Source: Leptospira noguchii serovar Panama str. CZ214 (GTDB lineage Bacteria > Spirochaetota > Leptospiria > Leptospirales > Leptospiraceae). Taken from it: a DNA stretch of 64,000 nt. The DNA lies in the NCBI RefSeq assembly GCF_000306255.2, contig NZ_AKWY02000034.1:626651-690650 (forward strand), written 5' to 3'. The stretch's first letter is position 1. Every line of letters begins with the position of its first letter. Under the pieces are notes generated by a model that was given only the letters and a program-made list of their open reading frames with translations, was not told the origin of the DNA and did not search any database. Shown here one piece after another: positions 17,595 to 26,109 of the stretch. The position numbers and the translations under genes were made by a program.

Positions 17595-18608
17595 TTTTTC
17601 CTTTATTTGTTTTAAAACTTTTAAAATTTGAAATTTTACTCTATAAAATAGATTTTTAATTTTTGTTCATGATCGCCAAACGACGATTTGATAGTTAATC
17701 ATTCTTTTTTGAATTTTATATAAAAATTCCTTAAAGTTTTTCCCTCTAAATTTTTCCAAAAGCCATACATTCCTTAATGATCTATTAAGTAAATCTTATA
17801 ATTTGTATTACTTTGATTCCATATAAAAAGTAACATACATTTTGAGACAAATCCCAATTTAAAAGCAGAATTTTTAACAACTCTATTCAAACTTATAAGT
17901 ATTTCTATAAAATATAAAAATTTATTTTATAAGAATTTTTTATGATCTATTCAAAACTATATAATAGATTTTGTAACCAAAATGTAAACTTGGAAATTAT
18001 ATTGAGAATTGTATAGTGGGTTATCGAAAGTTTAAATTCTAACGGCGATTTATCCACAAACATCAGTAGCTTTGTATAAGTAAGTACAAATTTTATAGAA
18101 TGAATAATAGAGTAGGGGTTTCTAAACTCATTCGAATTTTAAGTTTATAAAAAACTTTCAAAAATGAAATTGCTTCTCTCTTCCTCAAAATTTTTTTATA
18201 TTGTATAAAAAGAAAATTTATTATTACAAATTAAAATAAATACTTACTTTAACATTTTTCTGTTTTAGCAAGTATTTTCAAAATTTATTTATAAGTTGTG
18301 TTTATTTCTAAAATTATAAAGTTTACTGTTTAAATGACAAAAATGTTTCAGATAATTTTTGACTTAAAAAAATACAGTTACAAAATTTAAATTAGAAATT
18401 TTTTCGTTATAGTCTTGTAAATTCTTTCAGAACGGAAATATCCGAAAAGATAGACGTTCTTTTATTTTTTATTTAGTACTGAGAATATTACATCCTTTGA
18501 ATTTACTTTTTTACAAATGACTCCCAAATAAGATTTTTTTATTCCGAAGTTTTTGCTTTTCTTTTTTATCCACACTTTCAAAATGAACTTCTTCGTAGGA
18601 GTATTCTC
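17595..18608. other. Gene-poor 1-kb region upstream of the chemoreceptor-like gene
   Basis: Very AT-rich with no supported gene. It contains AATTTTTAACAACTCTATT at 17869-17887, resembling one end of the palindromic repeat, without a visible partner. A lone DnaA-box match, TTATCCACA, lies at 18050-18058. No origin-like cluster was seen. Confidence 0.4.
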
Positions 18609-20204
18609 ATGCAGAATCTGATCCAATCCGAAAAATCTTCTATCCATCAAATTTGGAAAGAAGGCGCCGTAGTTATCAATCGAATTCGTTTCGGATTGGT
18701 CATTCTTTTTTCCCTTACACTAATCAGTGTTTCTAAAACGAATCATCCCATCCAAGTAATAGCACACGTTGCCGGTACAACTTTAATGGGACTTTATTGT
18801 CTCTTAGAATTTCTCCTTCATCGAGCTGGTAAAGTAGGGGTTCGATTTCAGAAAACATTAGTTCTTTTTGATGTGAATATTCTTTCTTTAACTCTGATGG
18901 TAGATTGTTCCATTGAGCCAGAAGTATCATCCGGTATACTTGCCAATATGCTCATATTCTTTATCTATTTCTATATAATGCTTTATTCGTCTTTTTTAGG
19001 GGAAAAAAAATTCATTCTTTTGATTGGTGTTTTTTCCGCGTTAGGCATCATCTCTTCGGTTTTTGTGGCTTGGAAAGGTGGTATGATTCTCACAGAAGAT
19101 CCAGAAATAGGTAAAAAACCAGGTAGCCTGATCTTTTCCGTCCAGATCATTAAAGTTACTTTTGTGTTTACGGCCAGCGTGATTCTTTTTCATTTGATGA
19201 AACTTTTTGATAAACTTACTACAGAAGGTTCAAGACTTTACGAGGATTCTCAACATCTCTTAAAAAAACTTACTCAAGATCGTGAGGTATTGGAAAATTC
19301 AGCTGAAAATTTAGAATCTTCAATTCGGAAATTTGCAGAATTTATCAATCGAACCGGAGAGAAAATGGAATCTCAAGCCGCCGCCATCGAAGAAGTCAAC
19401 GCAGTGATCGAAGAACTTTCCGTTTCTTCTTCAAACACCACTCATTCTATCGAAACCCAAAATTTGAGTTTGAGCGAACTTGTTGGAAATTCAGAAAAGT
19501 TAGATGAAATCTTAAAAAACAGTGCTTCCTTAAGCGAAGCTCTCGCCGTTTTTGCTAAAGAAAATAAAATAGATATGGAAAACGTAACGATCGCTGCAGA
19601 AAAAACAAAATCTTACCTCATGGACATTTCGAATTCGTTTAACAAAGTAGATGAAATCAATCGAATCATGAGTGAGATTGCGGATAAAACCAATCTACTT
19701 GCTCTAAACGCTTCGATTGAAGCGGCAAGGGCAGGTGTAGCCGGAAGAGGTTTTGCAGTAGTCGCAAATGAAGTAAGTAAACTTGCAGAATTTACTTCTA
19801 GCAACGCCAAATCTATTTCAGAAATTGTCAATCAGTCCAGGCAATTTATCGAAGAAGCAAGAATTGCTTCTACAGAAACTGGAAACTTAACGGAAAATCA
19901 GAAGATGAAAAATTTAGATACCGCAGATAGAATCGATAAGATGAATCAGTTTTATCTGGAACAAAAATCAATTATCCAAAAGTTCGTCTCAGAAGTGAAT
20001 CGAATTAAATTGACTTCTGAAAAGATTCTCAGATCCACTCAAGAGCAAATGTTAGGACAAAAGGAAATGGTTCAGACGATGGGAAATTTAGGTTCTGAAA
20101 TCAATCAAATCAACGAAGATTCAGGACAACTCCAAGAAGAAATCGTAAGAATCAAAACTCAAGCTTCTGAACTTAGACTTTTAAGTATTCAATCTGAAAA
20201 TTAA
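18609..20204 (+). CDS. Methyl-accepting chemotaxis-type signal transducer
   Basis: 531 aa. Six transmembrane segments lie in the first ~200 residues without a large periplasmic sensor domain. The cytoplasmic signalling domain is centred on the hairpin tip '[20 protein letters not shown]', followed by '[16 protein letters not shown]'. It would bind CheW/CheA. The membrane-embedded sensor suggests detection of membrane state or redox status rather than a periplasmic ligand. AGGAG lies 9 nt before the ATG. Confidence 0.88.
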   Translation: MQNLIQSEKSSIHQIWKEGAVVINRIRFGLVILFSLTLISVSKTNHPIQVIAHVAGTTLMGLYCLLEFLLHRAGKVGVRFQKTLVLFDVNILSLTLMVDCSIEPEVSSGILANMLIFFIYFYIMLYSSFLGEKKFILLIGVFSALGIISSVFVAWKGGMILTEDPEIGKKPGSLIFSVQIIKVTFVFTASVILFHLMKLFDKLTTEGSRLYEDSQHLLKKLTQDREVLENSAENLESSIRKFAEFINRTGEKMESQAAAIEEVNAVIEELSVSSSNTTHSIETQNLSLSELVGNSEKLDEILKNSASLSEALAVFAKENKIDMENVTIAAEKTKSYLMDISNSFNKVDEINRIMSEIADKTNLLALNASIEAARAGVAGRGFAVVANEVSKLAEFTSSNAKSISEIVNQSRQFIEEARIASTETGNLTENQKMKNLDTADRIDKMNQFYLEQKSIIQKFVSEVNRIKLTSEKILRSTQEQMLGQKEMVQTMGNLGSEINQINEDSGQLQEEIVRIKTQASELRLLSIQSEN

Positions 20205-20594
20205 TTTCGAAATTTTAATAAATATTTTCTACCTTTTTTAAAATCTATTCTAACGTTAGCCCAGGTAATAAAATGAGAAAAATTTTCTAAAAGTTATAAA
20301 TTCCTACAATTTTAAAATTTGTTTGTAAAATTGTGACTTGGGTAGTTCCTGCAAAATATGTCTCTTTATTATTTGGCTTATTACTTTTTAGGAATTAATA
20401 ATTTTTTCATAAAAAATAAAATGTGGGAACTACAACAAAATTCCACGGTAAAGTCTTTTAAACTCGAACTCTTTCCACACAGAAAAATACGAATTGACTA
20501 TGGAATATTATTTCAAACTCAATAGGACTCAAAATAGTCCTTTCTTAGATAAACCCGCTCATCTTATTTCATAGACTACAAAGAAATTATAACA
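20205..20594. repeat. Intergenic region with short inverted repeats
   Basis: No gene is seen. The motif GGGTAGTTCCTGCA (20340-20353) is mirrored by TGTGGGAACTAC (20422-20433), so about 95 bp could fold into a hairpin. Similar 'GGAACTCC/GGAGTTCC' motifs occur at 7013-7023 and 8428-8438, consistent with a short interspersed repeat family. Confidence 0.4.
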
Positions 20595-20700
20595 TTAGAG
20601 TTGTTGAAAAATTCCATAATTCAGATCAAAAAACTGCTTTAATTTACCGTTTCCATGAAACAGAAACTGATTGAGAATTAATTTTTCAACAACTCTATTA
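20595..20700. repeat. MITE-like palindromic repeat, copy 2
   Basis: The terminal inverted repeats are almost perfect: left TTAGAGTTGTTGAAAAAT and right ATTTTTCAACAACTCTATTA. The inner part shares 'AAACTGCTT', 'CCGTTTC' and 'AAACAGAAAC' with copy 1 at 77-180. This copy has better-preserved ends and may be the younger insertion. Confidence 0.75.
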
Positions 20701-20880
20701 TGCTGCGATCTATATAACAGCATTTAGTTCTTATTCGTCTAAATTTTTTTACGCCGAAGTCACATTTAATAGAAAGATATCTAAAAATTTTTCAAAAATT
20801 TATTTTGAAATTCATGATTCTCTCTTGAAATTTCAACAAAGTGTGAACTCTTTTTTTCTTCGTAAAGAGAGGAATTTTTA

Positions 20881-21165
20881 GTGATCCAAAAATATTTTCA
20901 AACAGTGCTATTTTTAAGTTTAGTTTTAATCGGAATTTTATTGCCTGGAAAAATATTTTCCCAAGCAAGTGATGCTGCAGCTGCAATTCAAGAAGCATGT
21001 AATCGTTTAGTAAACGAGGGAATTTACAAAAGTTGCAAAGCCGCCCCAGGTTTTTCTGCACATCAAGGTTATTATAGTCAGTCGGCTCAAGTCAAATGCG
21101 AATGTATCAACAAAAAAGATAACAATAAAACTATTGTTACAATCACTCTCGGTCAGTATTACTGA
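20881..21165 (+). CDS. Small secreted cysteine-containing protein
   Basis: 94 aa. It starts at GTG 20881 after AGAGAGGAATTTTTA. The signal peptide ends near 'GKIFSQA', leaving a ~66-residue mature part with four cysteines (EAC, SCK, CEC) that could form two disulfides. It is unrecognised. It is the last chromosomal-looking gene before the Rep module and may be host DNA at the insertion boundary. Confidence 0.6.
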   Translation: MIQKYFQTVLFLSLVLIGILLPGKIFSQASDAAAAIQEACNRLVNEGIYKSCKAAPGFSAHQGYYSQSAQVKCECINKKDNNKTIVTITLGQYY

Positions 21166-21538
21166 AAATTTTTAAATGGCGTTCTATTGTTTTTGGTTTT
21201 ATAAAATGGAACGTCATTTATTTACTTTTAGGAAATTTAAAGATAACGACATTCCTTCAATCAAATTTCTACGTAAAATCACTGTTAGATGATAATAATA
21301 TCATCGCGAAATAAAAAATTCTCCCTATAAAACTCTCCAGTTACCAGAAAAGCATCCTAGATAAACTATCAAAACTCTCGCATATTATCTCGATCGGATT
21401 GGCGTAAAATTTTATCATCCCCAGAAATGAGACATAATATGTAAAAGAGGAAGTCCAATTATGTTCACATTAAAGTGATATAAATTTAAAAAATTTATCA
21501 CTTTTTGCATTTCCGTGTAGTATACTAAGGTAATAATA
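21166..21538. other. Spacer with two palindromes upstream of the Rep module
   Basis: No gene. GATGAT-AATAAT-ATCATC (21288-21305) is a perfect hairpin. At 21473-21506 AAGTGATATAAATTT faces AAATTTATCACTT, an AT-rich inverted repeat with one bulge that ends in a T-run. A possible -10 hexamer, TATACT, lies at 21521-21526 and AAGG lies 8 nt before the first ATG. This is a candidate left boundary or control region of the module. Confidence 0.4.
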
Positions 21539-21907
21539 ATGAATTCCTCAAAAAAAACACCTCAAGAACAATATTCACAACTTATTAACCATTTTGATAC
21601 ATTACGCGAAAATGCTTTATTAAAGCTTGCGAGCAGAGAAGAGGGCGACTTTGAGCCTGGATCTCTCAACTGGTGGTCCGGCAAAGTCAAAGCAATAATT
21701 TCATATGCTTCGGAGATTGAAGATAAGTTCGCACGTGGACGTTATGTTTTAAAGACATTCGATGATCACGATTCCACCCAAGCGATCGGTAAATCAATCA
21801 AGCAAACCGCAAGAAAAAACTTAGAAGAAATCATGAAAATATCCGCCCGAATGTATTATCAATTTTGCATAGATCTTGATGACATCAGAGATAAAGGAAG
21901 AGAATGA
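21539..21907 (+). CDS. Hypothetical protein, first gene of the Rep module
   Basis: 122 aa, mostly helical and charged, no signal or membrane segment. No family is recognised. It begins at ATG 21539 with AAGG 8 nt upstream and just downstream of an AT-rich palindrome. The following gene starts 5 nt after its stop, and the run of overlapping small genes then extends to 25933. Confidence 0.65.
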   Translation: MNSSKKTPQEQYSQLINHFDTLRENALLKLASREEGDFEPGSLNWWSGKVKAIISYASEIEDKFARGRYVLKTFDDHDSTQAIGKSIKQTARKNLEEIMKISARMYYQFCIDLDDIRDKGRE

Positions 21908-21911
21908 ATCC

Positions 21912-22142
21912 ATGAGGTTGAGGTATTTTGTTTATTTTAGAGAACAAAATGGATACGAAAGGGTATTCGGAATAACGTCTCGGAGTCTTCTCGGCGCAAA
22001 ACAATATGCAACGAAACTCTTAAAATCCGATATGTCAAGGTTTGCTATCGAAACAATAGAAATAGAGGATAGAAATTTAACAGTTCCGTTTTGGATAGCT
22101 CACAAATTTGTTGGATCGAGGAAATGGAGTTCGTTCACATGA
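21912..22142 (+). CDS. Hypothetical 76-aa protein
   Basis: Basic small protein. ATG 21912 is preferred over 21876 because AAGGAAGAG precedes it and it avoids a long overlap. Its C-terminal part, 'VPFWIAHKFVGSRK', resembles 'VPLFIIKKFVETGK' of the gene at 22760-22954, hinting at a small paralog family. It ends ATGA-overlapped with the next gene. Confidence 0.6.
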   Translation: MRLRYFVYFREQNGYERVFGITSRSLLGAKQYATKLLKSDMSRFAIETIEIEDRNLTVPFWIAHKFVGSRKWSSFT

Positions 22143-22339
22143 AAGCTGAAAACATTTCTTTAGAAAGGAAAAAGAATGCGACCTTGCTTAGAAAAGGGAC
22201 TGATATATACATCAAAGGTAACCGTTTGAGCCTTAAAGACGGATTTTTTTGGGCAACAATTAAAGCTTATCCAAGCTTTAATTTCCGGATAACACTAAGG
22301 GGCGCAAAACAATTTTTAAGAAACGGTAAGGCAATATGA
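22139..22339 (+). CDS. Hypothetical 66-aa basic protein
   Basis: Starts at ATG 22139, overlapping the upstream stop (ATGA). It is lysine/arginine-rich and ends 'GAKQFLRNGK', again similar in layout to the C-termini of 21912-22142 and 22760-22954. No known domain. The next gene overlaps by 4 nt. Confidence 0.6.
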   Translation: MKAENISLERKKNATLLRKGTDIYIKGNRLSLKDGFFWATIKAYPSFNFRITLRGAKQFLRNGKAI

Positions 22340-22527
22340 AGTATTCTGAATATATGATATTTGTCTTTTTTGGAATGGCTGTTGCGTTTTTTCTATCATT
22401 TATTTTTGAAGCTTTGAACCCAGAACCACATGAGGGCGCACTATTGTTTAATAGTTTTGGCTTTGGGGTATCTATGTATTTATCTTTAATTCTGGTTCAT
22501 TTTGTAAGTAGAAAGGGAGTGAAATGA
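22336..22527 (+). CDS. Small two-helix membrane protein
   Basis: 63 aa with two transmembrane segments (about residues 7-27 and 40-58) joined by a short acidic loop and a basic C-terminus, so both ends are probably cytoplasmic. It has the size and topology seen in small phage or plasmid membrane proteins and holin-like peptides, but nothing specific identifies it. It overlaps both neighbours by 4 nt. Confidence 0.6.
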   Translation: MKYSEYMIFVFFGMAVAFFLSFIFEALNPEPHEGALLFNSFGFGVSMYLSLILVHFVSRKGVK

Positions 22528-22742
22528 AGCTATCCGAACTTATGACCGTAATAGGGGATTTAGTGACTAAAGGTCAGGTCAACGTGAAAAGCAGAACTAC
22601 GTTACGCGACTATTCCTTCGTAATCATAAACGCAGGCGACTACAGGTATATTGCTGAGTTAGATTCAGAGCAGAACGTAAAATCTTTAGAACGATTGAGT
22701 GACCTTTACGATCGTATCTATGGAGTTATGGACGAAAGTTGA
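22524..22742 (+). CDS. Hypothetical 72-aa protein
   Basis: Soluble small protein with mixed alpha/beta pattern: N-terminal helix 'MKLSELMTVIGDLVTKGQ', then strands. It is unrecognised. The ATG overlaps the upstream stop (ATGA). It lies within the overlapping gene chain of the module. Confidence 0.6.
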   Translation: MKLSELMTVIGDLVTKGQVNVKSRTTLRDYSFVIINAGDYRYIAELDSEQNVKSLERLSDLYDRIYGVMDES

Positions 22743-22759
22743 AAATAGGAACGGAAGTA

Positions 22760-22950
22760 ATGATTTACGAAAAAAGAAAACGAATTTTGAAACTATTAAG
22801 ACGCGGTTATTGTTTGCAACGAGTTAATTTAGAACTTGTTTTGACCAGAGAACGGACATTCCAACTTAGAACTCCATTTGCCAGGAATAAAATCGATCAG
22901 GTTCCTTTGTTCATTATTAAAAAATTTGTGGAAACTGGAAAAGTCGAAAA

Positions 22951-22954
<4 letters not shown>
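22760..22954 (+). CDS. Hypothetical 64-aa basic protein
   Basis: Strongly basic N-terminal half (EKRKRILKLLRRG). ATG 22760 has GGAAC/GGAAG upstream; an alternative TTG at 22739 would overlap the previous stop. The C-terminus 'VPLFIIKKFVETGK' resembles that of 21912-22142. It may bind nucleic acid, but this is inference from charge only. Confidence 0.55.
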
Positions 22955-23177
<223 letters not shown>

Positions 23178-23193
23178 ATAAAGGAAAATCTGT

Positions 23194-23520
23194 ATGGAAT
23201 TCTATCTCTGCCTTAGCTTTATCACGGGAAATCTGGTGGCCCTTTTGTACATTTTCATGGAAAGGGCTTATTCTGAATTATCATCAAAATCAAAATCAAG
23301 AACAAGAACAAAAGAAGATATTAAGAAAGAAACGATACAAGCATTTAGTAAAACAAAAACGATCCAAACAAAATTAGAGGTTTTTCTTGAGGGATTAGAG
23401 TTCAAGCGGGAAATTTTAAACAATATATTTAGTTCAGACGACCCTGATTTTGTTCAATTGGATTCTGAACTAAAAGATTTAATCGAATTAGTAAAATCTA
23501 AAATTATAAAGTATAGGTAG
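23194..23520 (+). CDS. Membrane-anchored coiled-coil protein
   Basis: 108 aa. One N-terminal transmembrane helix (residues 3-22) is followed by a basic serine/lysine/arginine stretch and a long amphipathic helix to the C-terminus. The positive patch after the helix predicts a cytoplasmic body. AAAGGAAAAT precedes the ATG. It is unrecognised. Confidence 0.6.
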   Translation: MEFYLCLSFITGNLVALLYIFMERAYSELSSKSKSRTRTKEDIKKETIQAFSKTKTIQTKLEVFLEGLEFKREILNNIFSSDDPDFVQLDSELKDLIELVKSKIIKYR

Positions 23521-23524
23521 AACA

Positions 23525-23620
23525 ATGGAACTAATATTAATCATATCCGGAGGGACGTTAGTATCATTCGGCCTTTTCTATTTCGACAACCTTGCAAACA
23601 AAAAGGAACAAAAACTTTGA
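23525..23620 (+). CDS. 31-aa single-helix membrane peptide
   Basis: A short frame between two accepted genes. ATG 23525 lies 4 nt after the preceding stop and the TGA overlaps the next start. Residues 3-19 are hydrophobic (LILIISGGTLVSFGLFY), followed by a basic tail. Size and topology recall filamentous-phage minor coat peptides or toxin-like membrane peptides, but it lacks any specific signature. Confidence 0.5.
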   Translation: MELILIISGGTLVSFGLFYFDNLANKKEQKL

Positions 23621-23853
23621 AGTTTATTGATGAATTGACTGAGGAGGAAGTCGAAAAGATTTTCGGGATTATAAAGAAAAGGTTAAACGATGAACTCTCG
23701 AACGCAATCAAGAACGCTTCCATGAAAGTTCATAGATATTTAAACAAAGAGAACAACGAAGAATTACTGTATTTTACACAATGCAAAAAGTGCGGAAGCC
23801 ACTACCTTCAAGACGAAAAACATATTTGCGAACAGGAAAATCAAAATGCCTAA
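23617..23853 (+). CDS. Hypothetical protein with C-terminal CxxC finger
   Basis: 78 aa. TTG start overlaps the upstream TGA. The N-terminal two thirds are helical. The C-terminal part carries CKKC and a later H-x-C (CKKCGSHYLQDEKHIC), a plausible zinc-binding cluster with three cysteines and a histidine. Overlaps the next gene by 8 nt. Confidence 0.55.
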   Translation: MKFIDELTEEEVEKIFGIIKKRLNDELSNAIKNASMKVHRYLNKENNEELLYFTQCKKCGSHYLQDEKHICEQENQNA

Positions 23854-24028
23854 AACGATACGCACCGTAGATTTTGTAGAACGTGTAAAGGATTTAATCC
23901 GCAAGGGATACGACAAGTCAGAGGTAGCTAGACGCCTCGCGAAAGAAGACGGAAGAGAAAAATCGTATTCATATAAGCTAATAAACTCGTGTATTGAGGA
24001 AGGTCCGTTTAAGGCGGTAGGACAGTGA
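23846..24028 (+). CDS. Small helix-turn-helix protein
   Basis: 60 aa. 'FVERVKDLIRKGYDKSEVARRLAKEDG' has the pattern of a homeodomain-like or resolvase-type HTH: helix, turn with glycine, recognition helix starting 'KSEVARRL'. It may be the DNA-binding regulator of the module. It overlaps both neighbours. Confidence 0.55.
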   Translation: MPKTIRTVDFVERVKDLIRKGYDKSEVARRLAKEDGREKSYSYKLINSCIEEGPFKAVGQ

Positions 24029-24813
24029 TCGACTACAATCAAGCAAAAAGACTTTTAACCCAGGTCGGTGTAAAGTCTGCACCGGGAACAAAATATAAAG
24101 TTCGTTTCGAAGATATAAAATCGGGGAATTACTTTTTTTCTCAAAAGCTCGCAATCCCAAAAGAACTTCCTGCTGGAAAAACATACAAAGCGATCGTATT
24201 AGAAATCGTAGGAGAGAACCCAGAAAAAGAAGTTTCCAGTTTTGACTTTTTAATTCCTGGAAGGGAAGTTCCTCCACCCCTACCGGAAAAGGAAGAAATC
24301 TCACCTGTCGGGTCCACAGATTTAAATCTGAAACTACTTTTACAGCTACGTGAGCAAGATAGGATTTCTCACGAGAATGAAAGACTCTTATGGGAAAACA
24401 AATTAGATCATCAAAAATTATTTTACGAAAATGAACTCAGACGAAAAGACGAAGCTCATATAGTAGAGATTAAAAGAATTCTCGCTGACTGTGAATCTAA
24501 GATTGATTTAATCCGAAACAATCATATCGCCTTAGAGTCCGAACGTTTGAAAATGCGTTCTACAATTGAAAAAACGGTTCGAGCAGAATTGAAGGTTCCA
24601 GCTCAAGAGAGTATGGATATAAATTCTTTATTAAGCAATCCGATTGTTTACGGCCTTGCTTCTTCGTTTGCAAAAACGAAAGGAATTGATCTTCCGGCAC
24701 TCCCCAATGTTTCGGGCCTGGATCTAAACTCACTTCTTCAAGGACTTCAAGGAGTGATGGGAGCAGAGGTGGGAAAAAGCACGGGCGGACTCTTGGAGTT
24801 ACTCAAAAAATAA
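24025..24813 (+). CDS. Coiled-coil protein with beta-rich N-domain
   Basis: 262 aa, the second largest protein of the module. Residues 1-75 look beta-rich ('YKVRFEDIKSGNYFF', 'KTYKAIVLEIVG'), then a proline linker, a ~95-residue coiled coil (about 98-190, heptads rich in E/K/R), and a glycine/leucine-rich C-terminus. The GTG start overlaps the upstream TGA. It is unrecognised. It could be a structural, partition or scaffolding protein, but the sequence does not say which. Confidence 0.6.
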   Translation: MIDYNQAKRLLTQVGVKSAPGTKYKVRFEDIKSGNYFFSQKLAIPKELPAGKTYKAIVLEIVGENPEKEVSSFDFLIPGREVPPPLPEKEEISPVGSTDLNLKLLLQLREQDRISHENERLLWENKLDHQKLFYENELRRKDEAHIVEIKRILADCESKIDLIRNNHIALESERLKMRSTIEKTVRAELKVPAQESMDINSLLSNPIVYGLASSFAKTKGIDLPALPNVSGLDLNSLLQGLQGVMGAEVGKSTGGLLELLKK

Positions 24814-24825
24814 GGAGAATTAAAA

Positions 24826-24972
24826 ATGGAAGAAGAGATTCAAATACTGAAAAAGAAATTAGAACTCATAACGGAGATGATGAGTTTTCTATTTCAAAAA
24901 CTGTCGAGCTTCGTAACGAAGGACGAGGCAAACACAATCAAACAAGTATTAGAAAAATTGAAAGAGGATTAA
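24826..24972 (+). CDS. 48-aa coiled-coil peptide
   Basis: Short helical peptide with leucine/isoleucine heptads (EEEIQILKKKLELITEMM). AAGGAG lies 8 nt upstream of ATG 24826, so translation is credible. It may pair with the coiled coil of the preceding gene. No family. Confidence 0.5.
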   Translation: MEEEIQILKKKLELITEMMSFLFQKLSSFVTKDEANTIKQVLEKLKED

Positions 24973-24977
24973 GAAAG

Positions 24978-25142
24978 ATGGATATAAGTTCAATTAATAT
25001 TATATTAAAAGATGGAACCATGGTCATCGCACAAGTGAGCGAAATGGCCGTAATCGATTCCGGCGCGGTCAACAAAATCAAAGAAGCGGTCGAGACTTCC
25101 GGAGTTGGACAAACGATTAAGGAAAGTGTAAAGGGTGGGTAG
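24978..25142 (+). CDS. Hypothetical 54-aa protein
   Basis: ATG 24978 follows AAGAAAG six nt after the previous stop. The N-terminal beta hairpin 'INIILKDGTMVIAQVSEMAVID' is followed by a short helix. It is unrecognised. The stop overlaps the next GTG start. Confidence 0.45.
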   Translation: MDISSINIILKDGTMVIAQVSEMAVIDSGAVNKIKEAVETSGVGQTIKESVKGG

Positions 25143-25347
25143 AGCCTACTACTATAATCCGGGAAAACAACCGCCAAAAAAGTTACGTTATACGCCTAAG
25201 CACGACGGACGTGACTGGCAACGTGAACTTTGCGCGGTGTTTTGCGGAACTCTGGTTCCGCCAGAAAAGTGGAAACCTGAGTGGATCGAATTACACAAAC
25301 AATTTGAGACTGCCAAGGATGGTTTCTCTGTAAATCCCGAGCGGTAG
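25135..25347 (+). CDS. Hypothetical 70-aa basic protein
   Basis: Starts at GTG 25135, overlapping the previous gene by 8 nt. It opens with an aromatic/basic segment (GRAYYYNPGKQPPKKLRY) and holds one cysteine. Higher GC than the chromosome. It is unrecognised. Confidence 0.5.
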   Translation: MGRAYYYNPGKQPPKKLRYTPKHDGRDWQRELCAVFCGTLVPPEKWKPEWIELHKQFETAKDGFSVNPER

Positions 25348-25383
25348 CGAGAAGCATTTTTTAGAAAAAAAGGAGAAACTAAA

Positions 25384-25563
25384 ATGATAGAGGCACAAAC
25401 GGTTAAAGTGACGAGAGAAGAGGGTAACGATGGAGTAAAATACAACATCGTAATTCCGAACGACGAAGCGAACATTCATCTGATCTTAGAAGAGGATAAG
25501 TTCATTTCTCTTGTAAAAGGGATCGGAGCTTTGGAGAAAGAAATGGAGTTGAAGGATGTCTAA
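25384..25563 (+). CDS. Hypothetical 59-aa protein
   Basis: ATG 25384 with AAGGAG 7-8 nt upstream. Small acidic alpha/beta protein (VKVTREEGNDGVKYNIVIP). The stop overlaps the start of the DUF736-like gene by 8 nt, so the two are probably translationally coupled. Confidence 0.5.
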   Translation: MIEAQTVKVTREEGNDGVKYNIVIPNDEANIHLILEEDKFISLVKGIGALEKEMELKDV

Positions 25564-25933
25564 GACAGTCGGCTTCATGGAAGAGAAACAGAATAAGGAA
25601 GGAAAAAAATTTCTGAATTTAGAAATTAATTTTCCGTTTGTTCCAAGAATGGAGTTTTTTGTAGCGCAAAACGGAAAGAAACATTCGCCGGATGCCAAGG
25701 ACTCCGCACCTGACTACTTAGTTTACTACGCAAAGAATCAGGCGGGAGCGATCTGGAAAAAGATTTCTAAGAGTAGCTCAAAGGAATATCTTTCTTGCGA
25801 AATATTCGCTCCATTCTCTCCAGAGGGCAAGCTCAATTTTGCCCTTTTCCCAGATCCGGAAACATCGGGACGATACAACGTATTGTATTCGGAACCGAAT
25901 GAGAAAAAATCAGAATCGGATGTTCCATTCTGA
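25556..25933 (+). CDS. DUF736-like protein
   Basis: 125 aa. The central part follows the DUF736 plan: 'APDYLVYYAKNQAGAIWKKISKSSSKEYLS' corresponds to the family's 'APDYRVF...GAAWKK...REYLSV', and the tail ends in a 'Y-x-V-x-(W/Y)' strand. DUF736 proteins are common in conjugative and other mobile elements, and an ssDNA-related role has been suggested but is not established. Here it is the last gene before a strong terminator and the replication initiator. Confidence 0.6.
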   Translation: MSKTVGFMEEKQNKEGKKFLNLEINFPFVPRMEFFVAQNGKKHSPDAKDSAPDYLVYYAKNQAGAIWKKISKSSSKEYLSCEIFAPFSPEGKLNFALFPDPETSGRYNVLYSEPNEKKSESDVPF

Positions 25934-25940
25934 AAATCGC

Positions 25941-25980
25941 GGCTTTATTTGTAAGGCGGGGACGCTAAGGGAATAAAGCC
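25941..25980 (+). other. Hairpin after the DUF736-like gene
   Basis: GGCTTTATT (25941-25949) pairs perfectly with AATAAAGCC (25972-25980), 9 bp around a 22-nt GC-rich interior. It has no T-run. It may be an RNA structure or part of a replication-origin region with the hairpins that follow. Confidence 0.5.
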
Positions 25981-25993
25981 CAACTTAGGCAGG

Positions 25994-26022
25994 CCGGGGG
26001 ACGTGCGTCCCCCGGTTTTTTT
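25994..26022 (+). terminator. Strong intrinsic terminator
   Basis: CCGGGGGAC (25994-26002) pairs perfectly with GTCCCCCGG (26007-26015) around a GTGC loop and is followed by seven T's (26016-26022). It separates the small-gene operon from rep. Confidence 0.85.
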
Positions 26023-26024
26023 AT

Positions 26025-26066
26025 GCCCGTTTTTTCGGGGTCGAGGGGGGAGAGTAATACCCCCCC
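26025..26066 (+). other. Two further GC hairpins before rep
   Basis: CCCG-TTTTTT-CGGG is followed by GGGGGG (26045-26050) facing CCCCCCC (26060-26066) around AGAGTAATA. Such stacked hairpins just upstream of a rolling-circle initiator are compatible with an origin (dso or sso), but no nick site is proven. Confidence 0.4.
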
Positions 26067-26109
26067 GCTAATCAAATGGGAATCCAAACTATCTGGGAAA
26101 ATCAAACTT

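Noticed and set aside
17869..17887. AATTTTTAACAACTCTATT resembling one end of the palindromic repeat
   Set aside because: No partner end or internal sequence was found near it; it may be a decayed half-copy or chance.
18050..18058. Perfect DnaA box TTATCCACA in a 1-kb AT-rich gene-free region
   Set aside because: Only one box is present and no replication gene is adjacent, so chromosome-origin status is not supported.
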